DNA of 64,000 nucleotides from positions 28,043,890 to 28,107,889 of the forward strand of contig OY829328.1 in assembly GCA_963691655.1 (NCBI GenBank). The letters are read 5' to 3'. How positions within the stretch are numbered: the stretch's first letter is position 1; each line of letters opens with the position of its first letter. Below are positions 43,955 to 55,184 of this stretch, one piece after another. The notes below the pieces were generated by a model, which made no database searches, was not told where the DNA came from, and saw only the letters and a list, made by a program, of their open reading frames with translations. The DNA is from Toxonevra muliebris. Taxonomy: Eukaryota > Arthropoda > Insecta > Diptera > Pallopteridae. A program made the translations under genes and the position numbers.

Positions 43955-46540
43955 GCTGATGAATTTTCCAATTGCTTACTTTTAATTAACTTCACATTCA
44001 TTAGCGTTCGCTTTCCTTTTTAGCTAAACAATATTTGCACCTCTTCGACGACTTTGTCTGTAACATCTGCAATAGATGTTGCATTATGAAAAATGTATGT
44101 TCTCATATTTAAATTTATTATGTGTCCTTTGCCCCGGGGCTTGGAGGCGTCAAAAAGAAATGCAGCATCCTGGGATTGAATATCTCATTGGTAATTAAAT
44201 ATTTTCTTAATAGAGTTGAATCATGTGAAATGTGCACTACAGTACGTGCTTCTTAATATCTCTTATGTATGAAGTTACTTTTTATTTAACAGCATACCTT
44301 TATTTATTATTTTTTACCTATATTATTTTTATTTTTTTTTTTTTTTGAATAAATTTAGAAAAATTTGAGGATTTCAATTCATCTTAGCTGTGTGCTATTT
44401 CTGTAAATAAGAGAACTTTATTTTAAAATTCACTCAACACCAAAGAAGATTTCACAAAATTTCACACAAATAAATACAAACGTAAATACATATGTACACT
44501 GTGTGTATGTGTGTTCTTTAAGACATTGTCAAATATCAAAGTGACTTTACTTATTGCTGAAAGGATGATGCCAAAAGAGGAAAAGATGCCGATGCTGATG
44601 ATGTTGATGATGATGCAGAGAGAGCTCCAGATCACACGAAAGAGATGAAAATACTTGACAAAACAAATAGTACTGTCGAATGTGTAAATATACTTGACGA
44701 ATACGAATGAAGCCAAAATAAATAAAATACATATGTATGTACACGACTTGTAGTTATGGCAGGGCGCCAAGGGATGTGAAGGAAAGCTGAAGTGGTAGGC
44801 AACGAGACCATGTCGAAAAGTAAAGAAAAACATATTTACTTAAGGCTACCAAAATCGAAACGTGCTAAATTTAAAACTGTGGCGTGTTGTAAAATCGTAA
44901 GCAAAAAATATTCAAGCAAAAAGTTTGTAAATATAAAATACTAACTTTCTATTTAAAAAGAAAATTAAATTAAAATTAAATTGGAATTTAATGAATTTTT
45001 CAATTATAGCAGGACAGACAATAAAAAGTACACACACATACAAATACAAAAGGACTAGAAAAATAAGACGATTTGAATCAGAAGACTGTCGTCGTCAAGA
45101 CATGAAGAATCATCAGTGGCTGCATTGTCTACTCTTGTGTCAGGCTCATGTTGCTTACAATTTGATAAAGAATAAATGTAAACGCTGGAGAATTTACAAC
45201 TTAATAGAAGAAAAGGACAACGAAGAGGCAGCAGCAGTTGAAATACCACATCGGTAAAAAGAGTGAGATTGAAGGAGAAAGAGAGCGAAGTGCAGGAAAG
45301 AGGATGTTTGATAATGAAACTGACATGATGACGCAATGACAATTACTGCATGAATCGAAATGCAAATGCAACAAAGCCACACATATATTTACAAATACAC
45401 ACACGCATACATAGTACTATAATACATAAGTCAACATACAAGAAGCATCGTATATCATTTGGACTACACCAAAATTGGTATAGAAGAAATATTTGCAGCG
45501 CTAGAATATAATAAGGAAATAAATGCTGCCGCAAGCTAAGGTTCTTGTCATTCCTTTAAATTCCTTTTCGTCTTATGTTTTTTTAGTGTATTATCAGCTA
45601 GTAGTGGAAAATTAAGTTGTACAGAGACAGAAAACATGTCTGTGGAATTCATGCTTCAAGAAGCTATTACCAGCAGCAGGAGTTAGAAGACGAGTATATG
45701 CATGCTGCTTCAGCTCCCATGACGATGTGCCTCTTTATGCCTATTCCCTTTTGTATTTTACTTCAATGGAGCCAGGCAAGGCAGCCCAGGAAGGCAGCAA
45801 GACGCCCAGGAAGCCATCCAGTCAGTTAGTTAGTCTTGGTTCCTTATTTTTTTATTTTTTTTTTGTTAATGTTTTTCTTGTAAATGTTTTCGACTTTCAA
45901 ATTTGATGAATGAAAATATATGTATCTAATTTTGCTGGTAGAATTTCTTCAAGAATTTCTCATGAATTCTTGCTTGTATGTGGAGATACTTTATTTGTAT
46001 TTGTCTATTATTTGCTAAAGCATTGTGCCTCTTTTTATTATTATTCTGTTGTTTGGAGTTTCTTTCCTTGGCGTTTTTTTTTTTTTTGTATGTTGTTGTT
46101 CCTTACTTCCTTTGGGAACTTCATTGAGGCAAAGAATTCAATTTAAAAATCGCAATGGGGTTGGTTCTTTATTTATATGTCTGCATGCATGTGTAATTGT
46201 ATTTGTATGTATGTGTGCGTGTGTGTGTTTTTTAACTGCAGCATTCATTTAGTTGCAATTGAATGGATGGCATTTAAGTAAAATTCAGACAGCAGTAGTT
46301 GCTTAGTATGATTTTTATTACTATTTTCAATGCTCATATTTAACTTCATTGAATTCTTTGCAATATAACTAAGTTCTTTACTATTCTACCTGCACTGTTT
46401 TCAGAGAAGATGGACAGAAATCATTAGATTTTTTCTCAGTTTGCTTGACTGCAGTTGAGTTATTTAAATTTTTTATACCATGATCTCATAAATTATGCGA
46501 GTTAGGTAGTGAACTTTAATCCTGTTTGTATCAAAGCTTT
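43955..46540. other. Gene-free stretch with short microsatellites
   Basis: GATGATGATG-type repeats at about 44585-44620 and CA/TG-rich bits at about 44490, 45370 and 46190 give several overlapping short frames with biased composition. None has a recognisable domain. Confidence 0.5.
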
Positions 46541-46545
46541 TAACT

Positions 46546-47674
46546 ACCCAACAAACAAGTTTGAAAGCAAATTTAAAATAAGCTTGATTAAATAAACGTT
46601 TTGTAAACGTTGGTATATACAAACAAATCAAATATGATTATTTTTATAAAAGGTTTGTAAATACAAACGTTTTTCATAGGTTGATTGAAAATCGACAAAT
46701 CACGCTTTTAATTAATTTCAATTCAGTATTTTTTGTGACATTTTACAAAAAATTAATTGTGGCAAGAAACAAGAATAATAATAAAAAAATAATAAAGTTC
46801 AAAATATAAATACAAATACGTAAATATAATAAAAAATATTGAAAAAAGTGAAAAAAGTCCTAGTGAAATTAATTGAAAATGTCAGCACCTAAACGAGCCA
46901 GAAGTTTAAAGCACCAAAGCGCAGAAATTTTTAATTTATTATTCAATTAACCGGATAATATCCCATTGAGTTTTTTCGTAGTCGCGTGTAGAAAACCAAA
47001 TTGAAAGTCCAGAAAATACTGATCAATTTTTTCAATCTCCAGCATCATCATGTGAAAGCTCTTCTTCGAACGAAAGCACAGCATCATCGTCTTTTTCATT
47101 TAAAAAGCTTTCAAAGCTTGGTTAAATATAATATTTGCAATTTTACGGCGTGAAATTTTTGATTTACCCAAAGATATTAGGTCGCTAAAATGTACGCCAT
47201 TTGATGCCCCAACTGTAGCGTTGAATGATGGAGAATACGTTTGATTTCTTCTATAAGATATGTATTCCAAACCTGTATAGGTTTAAGCTATTTTTAATTA
47301 TCTGTGAAATATCTCTGAACTTAATTTAATAAATAAATAATTCTTTATTTTATAAAAAGATAAATAATTTACATTGTAATTATTGTTGTTTTCTATATAA
47401 ATAAAACACATTCCACAAGCTTATTTTTTACATTCAAAATAAGTATTTTTCAAAACTTTTTTTAAAGCTTATAAATTACCTTTGCACAAAGCTTATTATT
47501 TACATTTAAAATAAGTGTTTTTCAAACCTTTTTTTAAAGCTTATAACCAACGTCACGTTTTGATTATATTTCGCTTATTTTCAAGTGTTTTATAAACAAA
47601 ATATCAGCGTTTTGTAAGCTTAACACTTACTTTAGAAAGCTTATATTTGGCTTGTTTTTATATGTTTGTTGGGT
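46546..47674. mobile_element. 1.1-kb element with ACCCAACAAACA inverted ends
   Basis: ACCCAACAAACA at 46546 is inverted as TGTTTGTTGGGT at 47663-47674, with partial similarity further in (AAGCTT and AAAATAAG blocks). The target duplication is unclear (TAAC at 46541-46544 and 47677-47680 is suggestive). The interior contains a short coding remnant on the plus strand and several AAGCTTATAA-type direct repeats between 47400 and 47640. Confidence 0.6.
46879..47252 (+). pseudogene. Small coding remnant in the ACCCAACAAACA element
   Basis: An ATG at 46879 opens MSAPKRARSLKHQSAEIF before a stop. Further on, ESPENTDQFFQSPASS with a Ser-rich run (about 46995-47120) and ILRREIFDLPKDIRSLKC (about 47135-47190) read like pieces of one protein interrupted by stops or introns. 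I do not recognise the family with confidence. The basic N-terminus and Ser-rich linker fit a nuclear DNA-binding protein. Confidence 0.35.
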
Positions 47675-47779
47675 AATAACATCGCTGAAATCGAACTTTC
47701 AGTTAGAGAGAACCAATTGAAAAGTACGAACCTAATCAATGGGGGTAAAAAATGTATCTATTATTATGTCCCTGTATGC

Positions 47780-48480
47780 GGTTGGTTGGTTGGTTAAGGT
47801 GGCTGACCCACAAGAAACCCACTGTGAGCCACAATTAGCGCTATAGCGCCGTTTTGAAACCACTTCCTCACCGAACTAGAATTAATGTTGCGCTCTTACT
47901 AAACCCACCCCGTCGAGTCTAGGTATCCCAAGAGATTCTTTGGACTGACTCCCGAGTAATCGGACAAGCTATCGAGGAAATACTTCCCCAGGAACCTATA
48001 TCTTGTACTCGCCAAGGCTGGACATTCACAACGAAAATGGGAGGTTGTTTCTTTTTCTTCTAAATTTCCGCAACTTCTGCAGTGGGTATATGTGGTACTT
48101 TGACCTCTTTCAAATTATCTATATATCGAACCAACTAGTGTTATTGGCGAACCTTTTTAGGTCTGTTGGCGGAGACTACGTCAGTTTTCTGGACAGTCTC
48201 CTAAGAAGCGGAGTTGATAGATCTGAAAATTGAGACATTCACATAGAAGATGGTGGATGGTCTGCAATAATTAGATGCTGCAGCTCTATTCTTCAAGCCG
48301 TAAGAATCTGTGTGTACTCCAGTTAGAATTGCAGCTTGTTTCTTCTCTAGCAAACAGAAAGTTCTGCGTTATTTTCTTATAGATAAGAGGCCATAAGCTT
48401 TGGATTATCTTACAAACGTTCCTTTTTGGTCCAAACTTGATTTCGATGTTCCTATGGGTGCTTTCATCCATACCAATTCA
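47780..48480 (-). pseudogene. LINE 3' fragment with zinc knuckle and (AACC)n tail
   Basis: The minus strand at 48081-48022 encodes CRSCGNLEEKETTSHF then RCEC, a C-x2-C ... H-x4-C knuckle. The frame continues about 40 codons (FLGKYFLDSL, GYLDSTGW) to a TAG at 47899-47901. Upstream, AILTGVHTDSYGLKN-type codons mirror the ILTGHCGLREH block of the intact LINE. The 3' UTR ends CAGCCACCTTAACC followed by AACC repeats at 47780-47799. A 5'-truncated copy of a LOA/R1-like LINE is the best reading. Confidence 0.75.
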
Positions 48481-48861
48481 ATTCCAGGACCTAAGGCTGC
48501 TCCTATTCGAATTAGTTCATATGATTTTTCATTCCTTTAAATATTACTATGTCCGAGAACACAAAAGAGTTTAACTTGATGGGTGTTGCTCAATTTTCTA
48601 AGGCGGATTCTAATGTAGGAACTTGAAAAAATGCATTTTTTATTTATAGCATACATTTTTAGTTTGAAAAGTGTAGAATACGAGGCTATTCATGATTTTG
48701 GTCAATTCTTAAAAATCTTATCATGAAAGCTTGTGAACGTGATTCATCTTTGCTCCTTTTCTCTTCACTCAAAAAAAAAAAATGCATGAAACATGCTGCA
48801 AAATTTACATTTTTTGTTTACAATACCTTAAAAAATATGAAAATTGATATTACAAAATGTA

Positions 48862-49548
48862 TAGTGTCCGACCGAAACCGAATTTCGGCCATTTTTTTAA
48901 TATTCGGCTCTTAGGTTAGGTTGGAGTGGCTGTCGAGAGACACACTTAGGCCTGAACGGCCCATTGTGATACCACATAGTTGGACCTACAGTTTAACGCC
49001 GATTCCGAACGGCGGTGTGGCATTACCAACCAATGTGTGTACTTGTACACTATCTTATAATTCTCATACACTTCATATTGATAGTGAATATAAGAAAGTA
49101 ATGAAAATTAACCACCAGACGAAGACGGGAATCGAACCCGAACCTCCCAGATGAAAGTCTAGTGCACTATCCACTAGGATATCGAGGTCGTCAATATTCG
49201 GCCCTTAAAACAAAAGAATTCATGTACATACATATATATGTATATAATATAATACTTACACACATAAAATAACAAAAATACATTTACTTATTTTAACAAT
49301 AAAGAAAATACATATTAAAGGCACTAAAACAATTGCATTTTATGGTAAAGGTAGTAATGAAATTAGCAATTTTATTTAAATATTCGAAATTGAATAACTT
49401 TATGTTATATGGTAGAAATAATTTCATAGCCCCTTGCGCACAGAAATGCAATTTACAGTAAAATTTACAAAGTTTCGGTTTCGGCCATATTTTTTTGCCG
49501 AACCAAAACCGCATTTTTAGCCGAAACCGAATATTCGGTCGGACACTA
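48862..49548. mobile_element. hAT-like MITE interrupted by a SINE
   Basis: The 8-bp duplication AAAATGTA at 48854-48861 and 49549-49556 is exact. Ends are TAGTGTCCGACCGAA and, inverted, TAGTGTCCGACCGAA, followed by CCGAATTTCGGCC / CGGTTTCGGC subterminal repeats. Without the SINE and its duplication the element is about 393 bp. It is non-coding. The 8-bp duplication suggests hAT, but the terminus is atypical. Confidence 0.88.
48914..49192 (-). mobile_element. tRNA-derived SINE, copy 1
   Basis: The flanks AATATTCGGCTCTTA (48899-48913) and AATATTCGGCCCTTA (49193-49207) match at 14 of 15. The minus strand starts with a tRNA-like head: A box region TAGTGGATAGTGC and a perfect B box GGTTCGATTCC (49138-49128), together an internal RNA polymerase III promoter. 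The body ends GGGCCGTTCAGGCCTAAGTG ... CAGCCACTCCAACCTAACC, a short (AACCT) tail. It lacks ~28 bp present in copy 2 and has ~16 bp that copy 2 lacks. Confidence 0.9.
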
Positions 49549-49659
49549 AAAATGTAATTTTAACATTCCTGGATTCAAAGTGAAAATGTATAAATGATGT
49601 GAAAAAAATTTAATTTTGATTTTGTAAAAGAATTACATTTTTTTAATGTAATATTGATA

Positions 49660-49775
49660 TTTAAAATGTGAAAAGGATATGACAAAATGTAACATTGATA
49701 TGACAATAATATAGAATTCATATGACAATAATGTTGAATTGACATGACATCAATATATAACTGATATTACAAAAT
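49660..49775 (+). repeat. Degenerate tandem repeat around TGATATGACAATAATATTGA
   Basis: Four to five drifting copies of a ~25-bp unit (TGATATGACA, CATATGACAATAATG, TGACATGACATCAAT) follow the hAT-like MITE. The left flank of the MITE (AAAATTGATATTACAAAATG) is a piece of the same array, so the MITE landed within it. Confidence 0.6.
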
Positions 49776-52550
49776 GTAAATTTGCTCACGAAATGGCTGC
49801 TACCACTTATCAGGCTTAAAACTTTGGTAGAGTAGAATCCTTTCTACGCTGTTACTTTTCTATTTGAAGCCATTCTTAGTTATTTATCATGCCCCATATA
49901 TTGTAATCTCCCGATATCTACTGCGATCGATCTCTTATTTGTCAGAGATTATTTCCTATGACATAGGAAGGTGTCTGCCAAGACCGATCAATCCACTAGA
50001 CTTAGAAAATTTTCTTTTTTCTCTCGTTTTTGTACAAAAACTGACAACGCGTCTAGTTCAACGTTCTTTTACCTACGCCAGTAAATTTTACAATAAATAT
50101 CATATACGTTAGAGGGCGAAAACAAATTTCCCAGAACGGTTTTTTCTGCAACCATTAAAATATTTATTTTTCAGGCAAAAAACCGATCCTAGTGACCTTT
50201 AAGCTTCAATATTTTTTCTTCAAAATTTTCGGATGTCTAAATGAAATCCAGTGGGCACTTTTCCGCAAAGTGAACTCAAAAAATTCCATCTTTCTTTGTA
50301 CAGTTTAATGCAGCCTTAACGAAGGGAGATAATAACTTCCTCTTATATAAGACTCGACACTTTCGCCCTTCATACGTTGCGATAATTATAGCAATGATCT
50401 TTTCAAGATTTTATTAGCTAACCCAGATTTTCTTTACATTAATTGACTCTGATTTTCTCTGATTGGCTAAAATTTCCCTCGATTGGTTTTGACTTTTGCT
50501 AATTGCCTCTAGTTGCTTCTGATAATCTCAGATTATTTTTGATAGTAAGACTGCTTTTTAGAACTTGTATGAATTTAGTAACAAAAAGTACCCGATTTTG
50601 GGTATAAATTTTAAAACATTGAAAACCATGCATATTCTCACAAAATTCCATCAGAGTTTTTGCTAATATATCTGTATTTTATTTATTGTACAAATTGACA
50701 AGAATATTCAAGTATTTCTAAGAGTTTTCAACCTAAAACTTAATTTAACACTGCATGTCAAATGGAAAAAACCTTGAAGAATAACAAAAAAAAAAAAAAA
50801 TCCGCTCCAAAAACAATAACCAAGGAGTGAACAGAAAGCTGACAACTGCCAGTTTTACATTATACACACATACATATACTCATCTCACAGATATCACATA
50901 TCTTACAGTTGGAAACGGATTGAAAATGCAAGTATCTCAAGTATTTGTTTATTTTTTTCTTTTTTATTGAAGAAGAAAACAAAAAAAACAAAACAAAAAA
51001 ACAAAGAGAAGAAAACTTGCTTAACAAATTTTGTATAAAAATAAGAAAAATGCACAACAAAAACGCTAGTAGCTCATGTGATTTCTTAGCTTAAGAATGC
51101 GATTTCTAACTGAAATATACAAATTCTTATGTCCCAAAAAACAAAATACATAAGACTCAAAAAAGGAAAGAAATTCAAGTTACTAAAATAAGTAAATGAA
51201 AATAAAGAACGAAATGTGAAATAGAGAAAAATTCCAACTTGTATTGCAGTCATGCATGGGTAAGGAATTTTAAAGCGAATGAGCTTATATTATGCAACAG
51301 CAAACTACAACGGCAGTAGCAAGCAACAATAATATCAACAACAATGTATAATACTGCAGTTGCTCGTATAACAAACACACGCGCCGTATTTATGCAACAA
51401 TTCAACTTGACTCGGACTACGCGCTGCCACAGCAAACACAGAAACAATTTTGCAGATGCCCATATATATACTTATATATGCATATAGTATATCTATCTAT
51501 ATACAATATGATTGTATGTATGTATACTCTTGTTCCTACTGTGCATATAATTTTTGTTTTGCCGTTGCTGCTATTTTCTTCTATGGCTAAAACGCTTGAG
51601 TTAATGCTCAAAAATATTTTTATTCAAATTGAAAATCATACATTCACTGGTGTAGATTTCTTCTTATTTTTTCTATGCACCTCCACCATATAAATTCTGG
51701 TCTTAGGTTTTCTATCTCAATAAAGAAGTGGACATTACACTGAGCATTCTATGCTATCCTATCAGTTTGTATCAAATCATTTATAGCTGTGTTAAAAAAT
51801 CGTACCGAGTTTGGTTTACATTCTACATTTAAGTGCCTCACTGGAGAATGGTTCTATCTGAATGGATGAAATGTGTTAAGATATATGATTAAGAATCAGT
51901 GGTTTGGTGGCAAATTCAATAACACTCAATTGTTCAAGTATCAAATTTTACCATGTGTTGTTTTTTTTAATATCTCAATTGTTTATAGACTTATAGATCT
52001 GAAAAATTTGTCCCGACTTTATTTTTTTCGTCGAAAAATAGATGTAGCATATTCCTACACTTTAGACACGTTCCAATCAAGTTTTTTTTAATAGAACCCC
52101 AGGGTCAAAATTTTCTGATTTGGTCAATTAGCCAATGGTATAGAAAAGCACTCCAAAACTATTTTTTTTAATTCTAAATACTATAAAATATTCGTTTTGA
52201 CATTGCTTTCTGCTGTTGTTTTTCTTCGTTTTGAAAACAATAAAGAGATTTTCGTGAAACACTAGTGAATCTAAAAACGCGCTGTGCGAAATGTGTGAAA
52301 TGTCACGTCATCGAAATTTGGCAAATAGTGAAATTTAATTGTTTATAAATGAGCGAAGAAGAAGATAACTATGAAGACAATGATCTTAGAAATGAGACGC
52401 CGCTGTTACTTGTGGATTGTTATCCATTTAATAACACTACTCAATAAATTCCAACTTATTTTTTTGCGTTTTTGAGTTTTTGAGATATTTGCATTTCAAA
52501 AAACCTGACATATAGTTAGACGAAAAACTGAGTATGACATCGTGATCAGA
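49776..52550. other. AT-rich gene-free stretch
   Basis: Only short unsupported frames. A 32-codon acidic frame (MSEEEDNYEDN, from 52349) is too short to call. Poly-A runs at about 50788-50801 and CA-rich blocks near 51400-51550 are present. No paired ends recognised. Confidence 0.45.
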
Positions 52551-52559
52551 AGCCTTGAC

Positions 52560-52895
52560 TAAAGCAAGTTTCGTGTTGACTAATGTCAGCATGCTTACCA
52601 AAGGGGAAAATCTTGTGAGACGGCCCTGCAAAACCTGGTAGGTCGGATTGAGCGGGCCCTCAACAGGAATGAATACACTATTGGTATTTTTGTTGATATT
52701 GAGGGAGCTTTTGACAATGCGATTTTTTACGGTATGTTCAATGCAGCAGGCCAGCATGGAGTGGATCCGGTTCTTGTTAACTGGATACGCTCAATGCTGT
52801 CACATAGACTTATGATGGTTCAAGGTGATTGTGGTCAATCTGTGACTTGCGACGTGAATAGAGGATGTCCCCAAGCTGGCGTATTCTCCTGTTCC
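52560..52895 (+). pseudogene. RT fragment of an RNase H-bearing-type LINE
   Basis: An open plus-strand stretch reads HAYQRGKSCETALQNLVGRI, then FVDIEGAFDN (motif A with both acidic positions), then RGCPQAGVFS (motif B). The same blocks in the intact LINE ORF2 read HAYRAGRSTETAL, FLDIEGAFDN and RGCPQGGVLSP. About 100 codons survive, bounded on the right by a poly-A run at about 52901-52916. No endonuclease or YADD box is present. Confidence 0.8.
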
Positions 52896-53189
52896 AACAA
52901 AAAAAAAAAAAAAAAGAAATGTCAGTTAATCGAAATGTTCGGAATGCTATAAATAAAAAAATACTTCGGAATATGCACTGAAAAAAAAGAAAAAAATATT
53001 CATTAATGAAATTATATATATTTTTATGAAATTAACTAAAGAAGAAACGTTATTGCGAAATTACGAAGAAATAGTAAAATACTTCAACATAGATGCATAA
53101 AATAAATTTTGTACTTGACTTTCAATTTACATACATACACATCAACATTTTGGCACACGCACACATGCATACCAGTTCAAGCACTTATA

Positions 53190-53800
53190 CAGTGGACGCT
53201 CGAAATTCTTAAGTTCGGAAATCTTAATTCTTCAGAAAACTTTAGCATTTTTTGACTTGTATGTAATTTCATAAAATCTTAAGATTCAATTAAGTTTTCC
53301 GAGTAGGTTTGAAATTAACTTTTGTTCGATTGTTCTTCTCGCTCTTAGTGATTTTACCTAATAAAATGGTAATGTGTACAATGTATGTATTTCTAAAACA
53401 TTTTACACCTATAATTCTGTGGCAATAAGGAATAACAGCTAAACTCAAAAGTCGACTAAAAACCTGTCACGTATTTTTCATTATAAAACCCAAAATATTG
53501 AAAGTTCTTAAATAATTATTGGAGTTTAATTAAAAAAAAACTATGGAGACTGCAAATTGCAAAAATTTTTTGAAAACTTTCAACATTTTGGGATTTATAA
53601 TATAAAATACTCAGCAGGTTTTTATTCGACTTTTGAGTTTAGCTGTTATTCCTTATTGCCACAGAATTACTTAAAACGACTATGAAGCTTAGAAATATTA
53701 TAAATGCAACGGCTATGTAGCATAGTTTGTTCTTGGTCTACTTAAGAATTCCGAATTCTTAAGATTTCTTGGGATACTTGAGAATACCGAACGTCTACTG
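53190..53800. mobile_element. TA-flanked MITE (pogo/Tc1-mariner type) hosting a second MITE
   Basis: TA at 53188-53189 and 53801-53802 flanks CAGTGGACGCTCG and, inverted, CAGTAGACGTTCG. Subterminal AATTCTTAAG repeats continue in both arms. Removing the inner element leaves about 355 bp. TA duplication with a CAGT-GAC terminus fits the pogo/Tc1-mariner superfamily. No coding capacity. Confidence 0.85.
53414..53667. mobile_element. 254-bp MITE with ~54-bp near-perfect inverted arms, nested
   Basis: The ends ATTCTGTGGCAATAAGG ... CCTTATTGCCACAGAAT are flanked by TA (53412-53413 and 53668-53669). The outer 54 bp of each arm differ at about one position and weaker pairing continues (CCCAAAAT(A/G)TTGAAAGTT) to nearly 100 bp. 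The copy can fold into one long hairpin. High arm identity suggests it is younger than its host. Confidence 0.9.
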
Positions 53801-54225
53801 TACTTACAAATATAAATACATATGCAAAAGTTATGGAGAGGAATAAATATTTGTAATAATGGAACTTCAGAGAAAACGATGAAAACTTTCACTGCAACAA
53901 AAAATAAAAGTTGCAACTGTAATTGGTAGCAGTAGTCATAAAAAAGTAGCAATAACAACAGCAATAATAACAAACAAAAAATAGCAATAAGAATATCCAG
54001 TTAATGGCTATTTATAGTGATTACCACTGTGCGATCGTTAGTAAAAATATTTATTCAAAATAATAACAACAGAAAATTGCAGTAACTGTTAAATGTAGAC
54101 ATACATATATGTATGTGTGTATGTGTGTTTGTAGTAGTAGTTGTTATTGTTGCTATTGTAGTAAACTTAGCACACAATGTAAAAATATAAAGAGAAATAC
54201 TTGTAGTTTTATGAATAACAAATGT

Positions 54226-54228
<3 letters not shown>

Positions 54229-54256
<28 letters not shown>
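54229..54256. repeat. (CA)14 microsatellite
   Basis: A pure CA run in an otherwise A/T-rich stretch. Neighbouring TATGTATGTG repeats lie at about 54105-54130. Confidence 0.95.
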
Positions 54257-54740
54257 TAGCTCTACAAGTTTCCACAGAAAAGTTTATACTTACAACTACA
54301 ACAAGTTTTTCTTCGTTTCGTAGTTTCAAGTTAAAAAATTGTTTAAAGTGTTTCAACTTAAAACTACACTCAATATACTGTAATACATATCCCATGCTTG
54401 TATGCATGTTTATATATATACGTGCATTTCCGGTTGTCGGTTTTCTATTTCCGGCATTTGCATTTCAATCGCATAACTTTTCCAATTTACTCCATGGAAA
54501 TCATGGCAATTATTGACATAGATTTCACTACGGTTTCACACTATAACTACTACTCATACTATACACACATACATATACATACATAGTTACTACTATAGCA
54601 CAAAAATTACTACTTCTACAACTACTATGTAGGTACATTTTATTTTTGTATGCAAGTATTATAGCAAAAGTGAACATCTTAATTTGTATGGTATTTTCGT
54701 AAATATTTTTGGAAATATTTTTATTTCATATCACTTTTTC

Positions 54741-54764
54741 CTCTCTCTCTCTCTCTCTCTCTCT
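54741..54764. repeat. (CT)12 microsatellite
   Basis: A pure CT run within gene-free DNA between 53.8 and 55.2 kb, where I recognise no gene or transposon end. Confidence 0.95.
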
Positions 54765-55184
54765 GTTTTCTTTCTGTTTTGCAAGTAGCAAATTTTTGGC
54801 AAAAAGTTTGAAAGAAGTTTTCACTTGATGCAATTAGTTTCATCATTAGTTGAAATTTGCAACTTTTGCATACTAGCAACAATAATAGTTTACATTATTG
54901 TTGTTTCTTGTTGTTGGTATGTTCCACATTTTAGACAAATATATCTCAGTTAACAACAACAACTGTTTGGTATTGCATCTGGCATGTTTTTGTATATTAC
55001 CCACTGCTGTTGTAAATAGGAGCTGCAATAGTCTAATCGAAGTATGGAAAATTTACTTTAGTGGTTTGTAAAAAGATTTTCATAGATTTCACATTGGAAT
55101 TTATGCACTCAATTAGTTAGTTCTGTATGCTATTTATAAGTTCATTTTATGCCAGATGGTAGTATAAAATTTCTCAAGTATTTA

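Noticed and set aside
44462..45534. Overlapping frames of 60-123 codons on both strands
   Set aside because: They derive from CA/GATGAT repeats; no domain or splice structure.
52349..52447. 32-codon acidic frame MSEEEDNYEDN...
   Set aside because: Too short and unsupported; could be a first exon but no splice donor or homologue can be shown.
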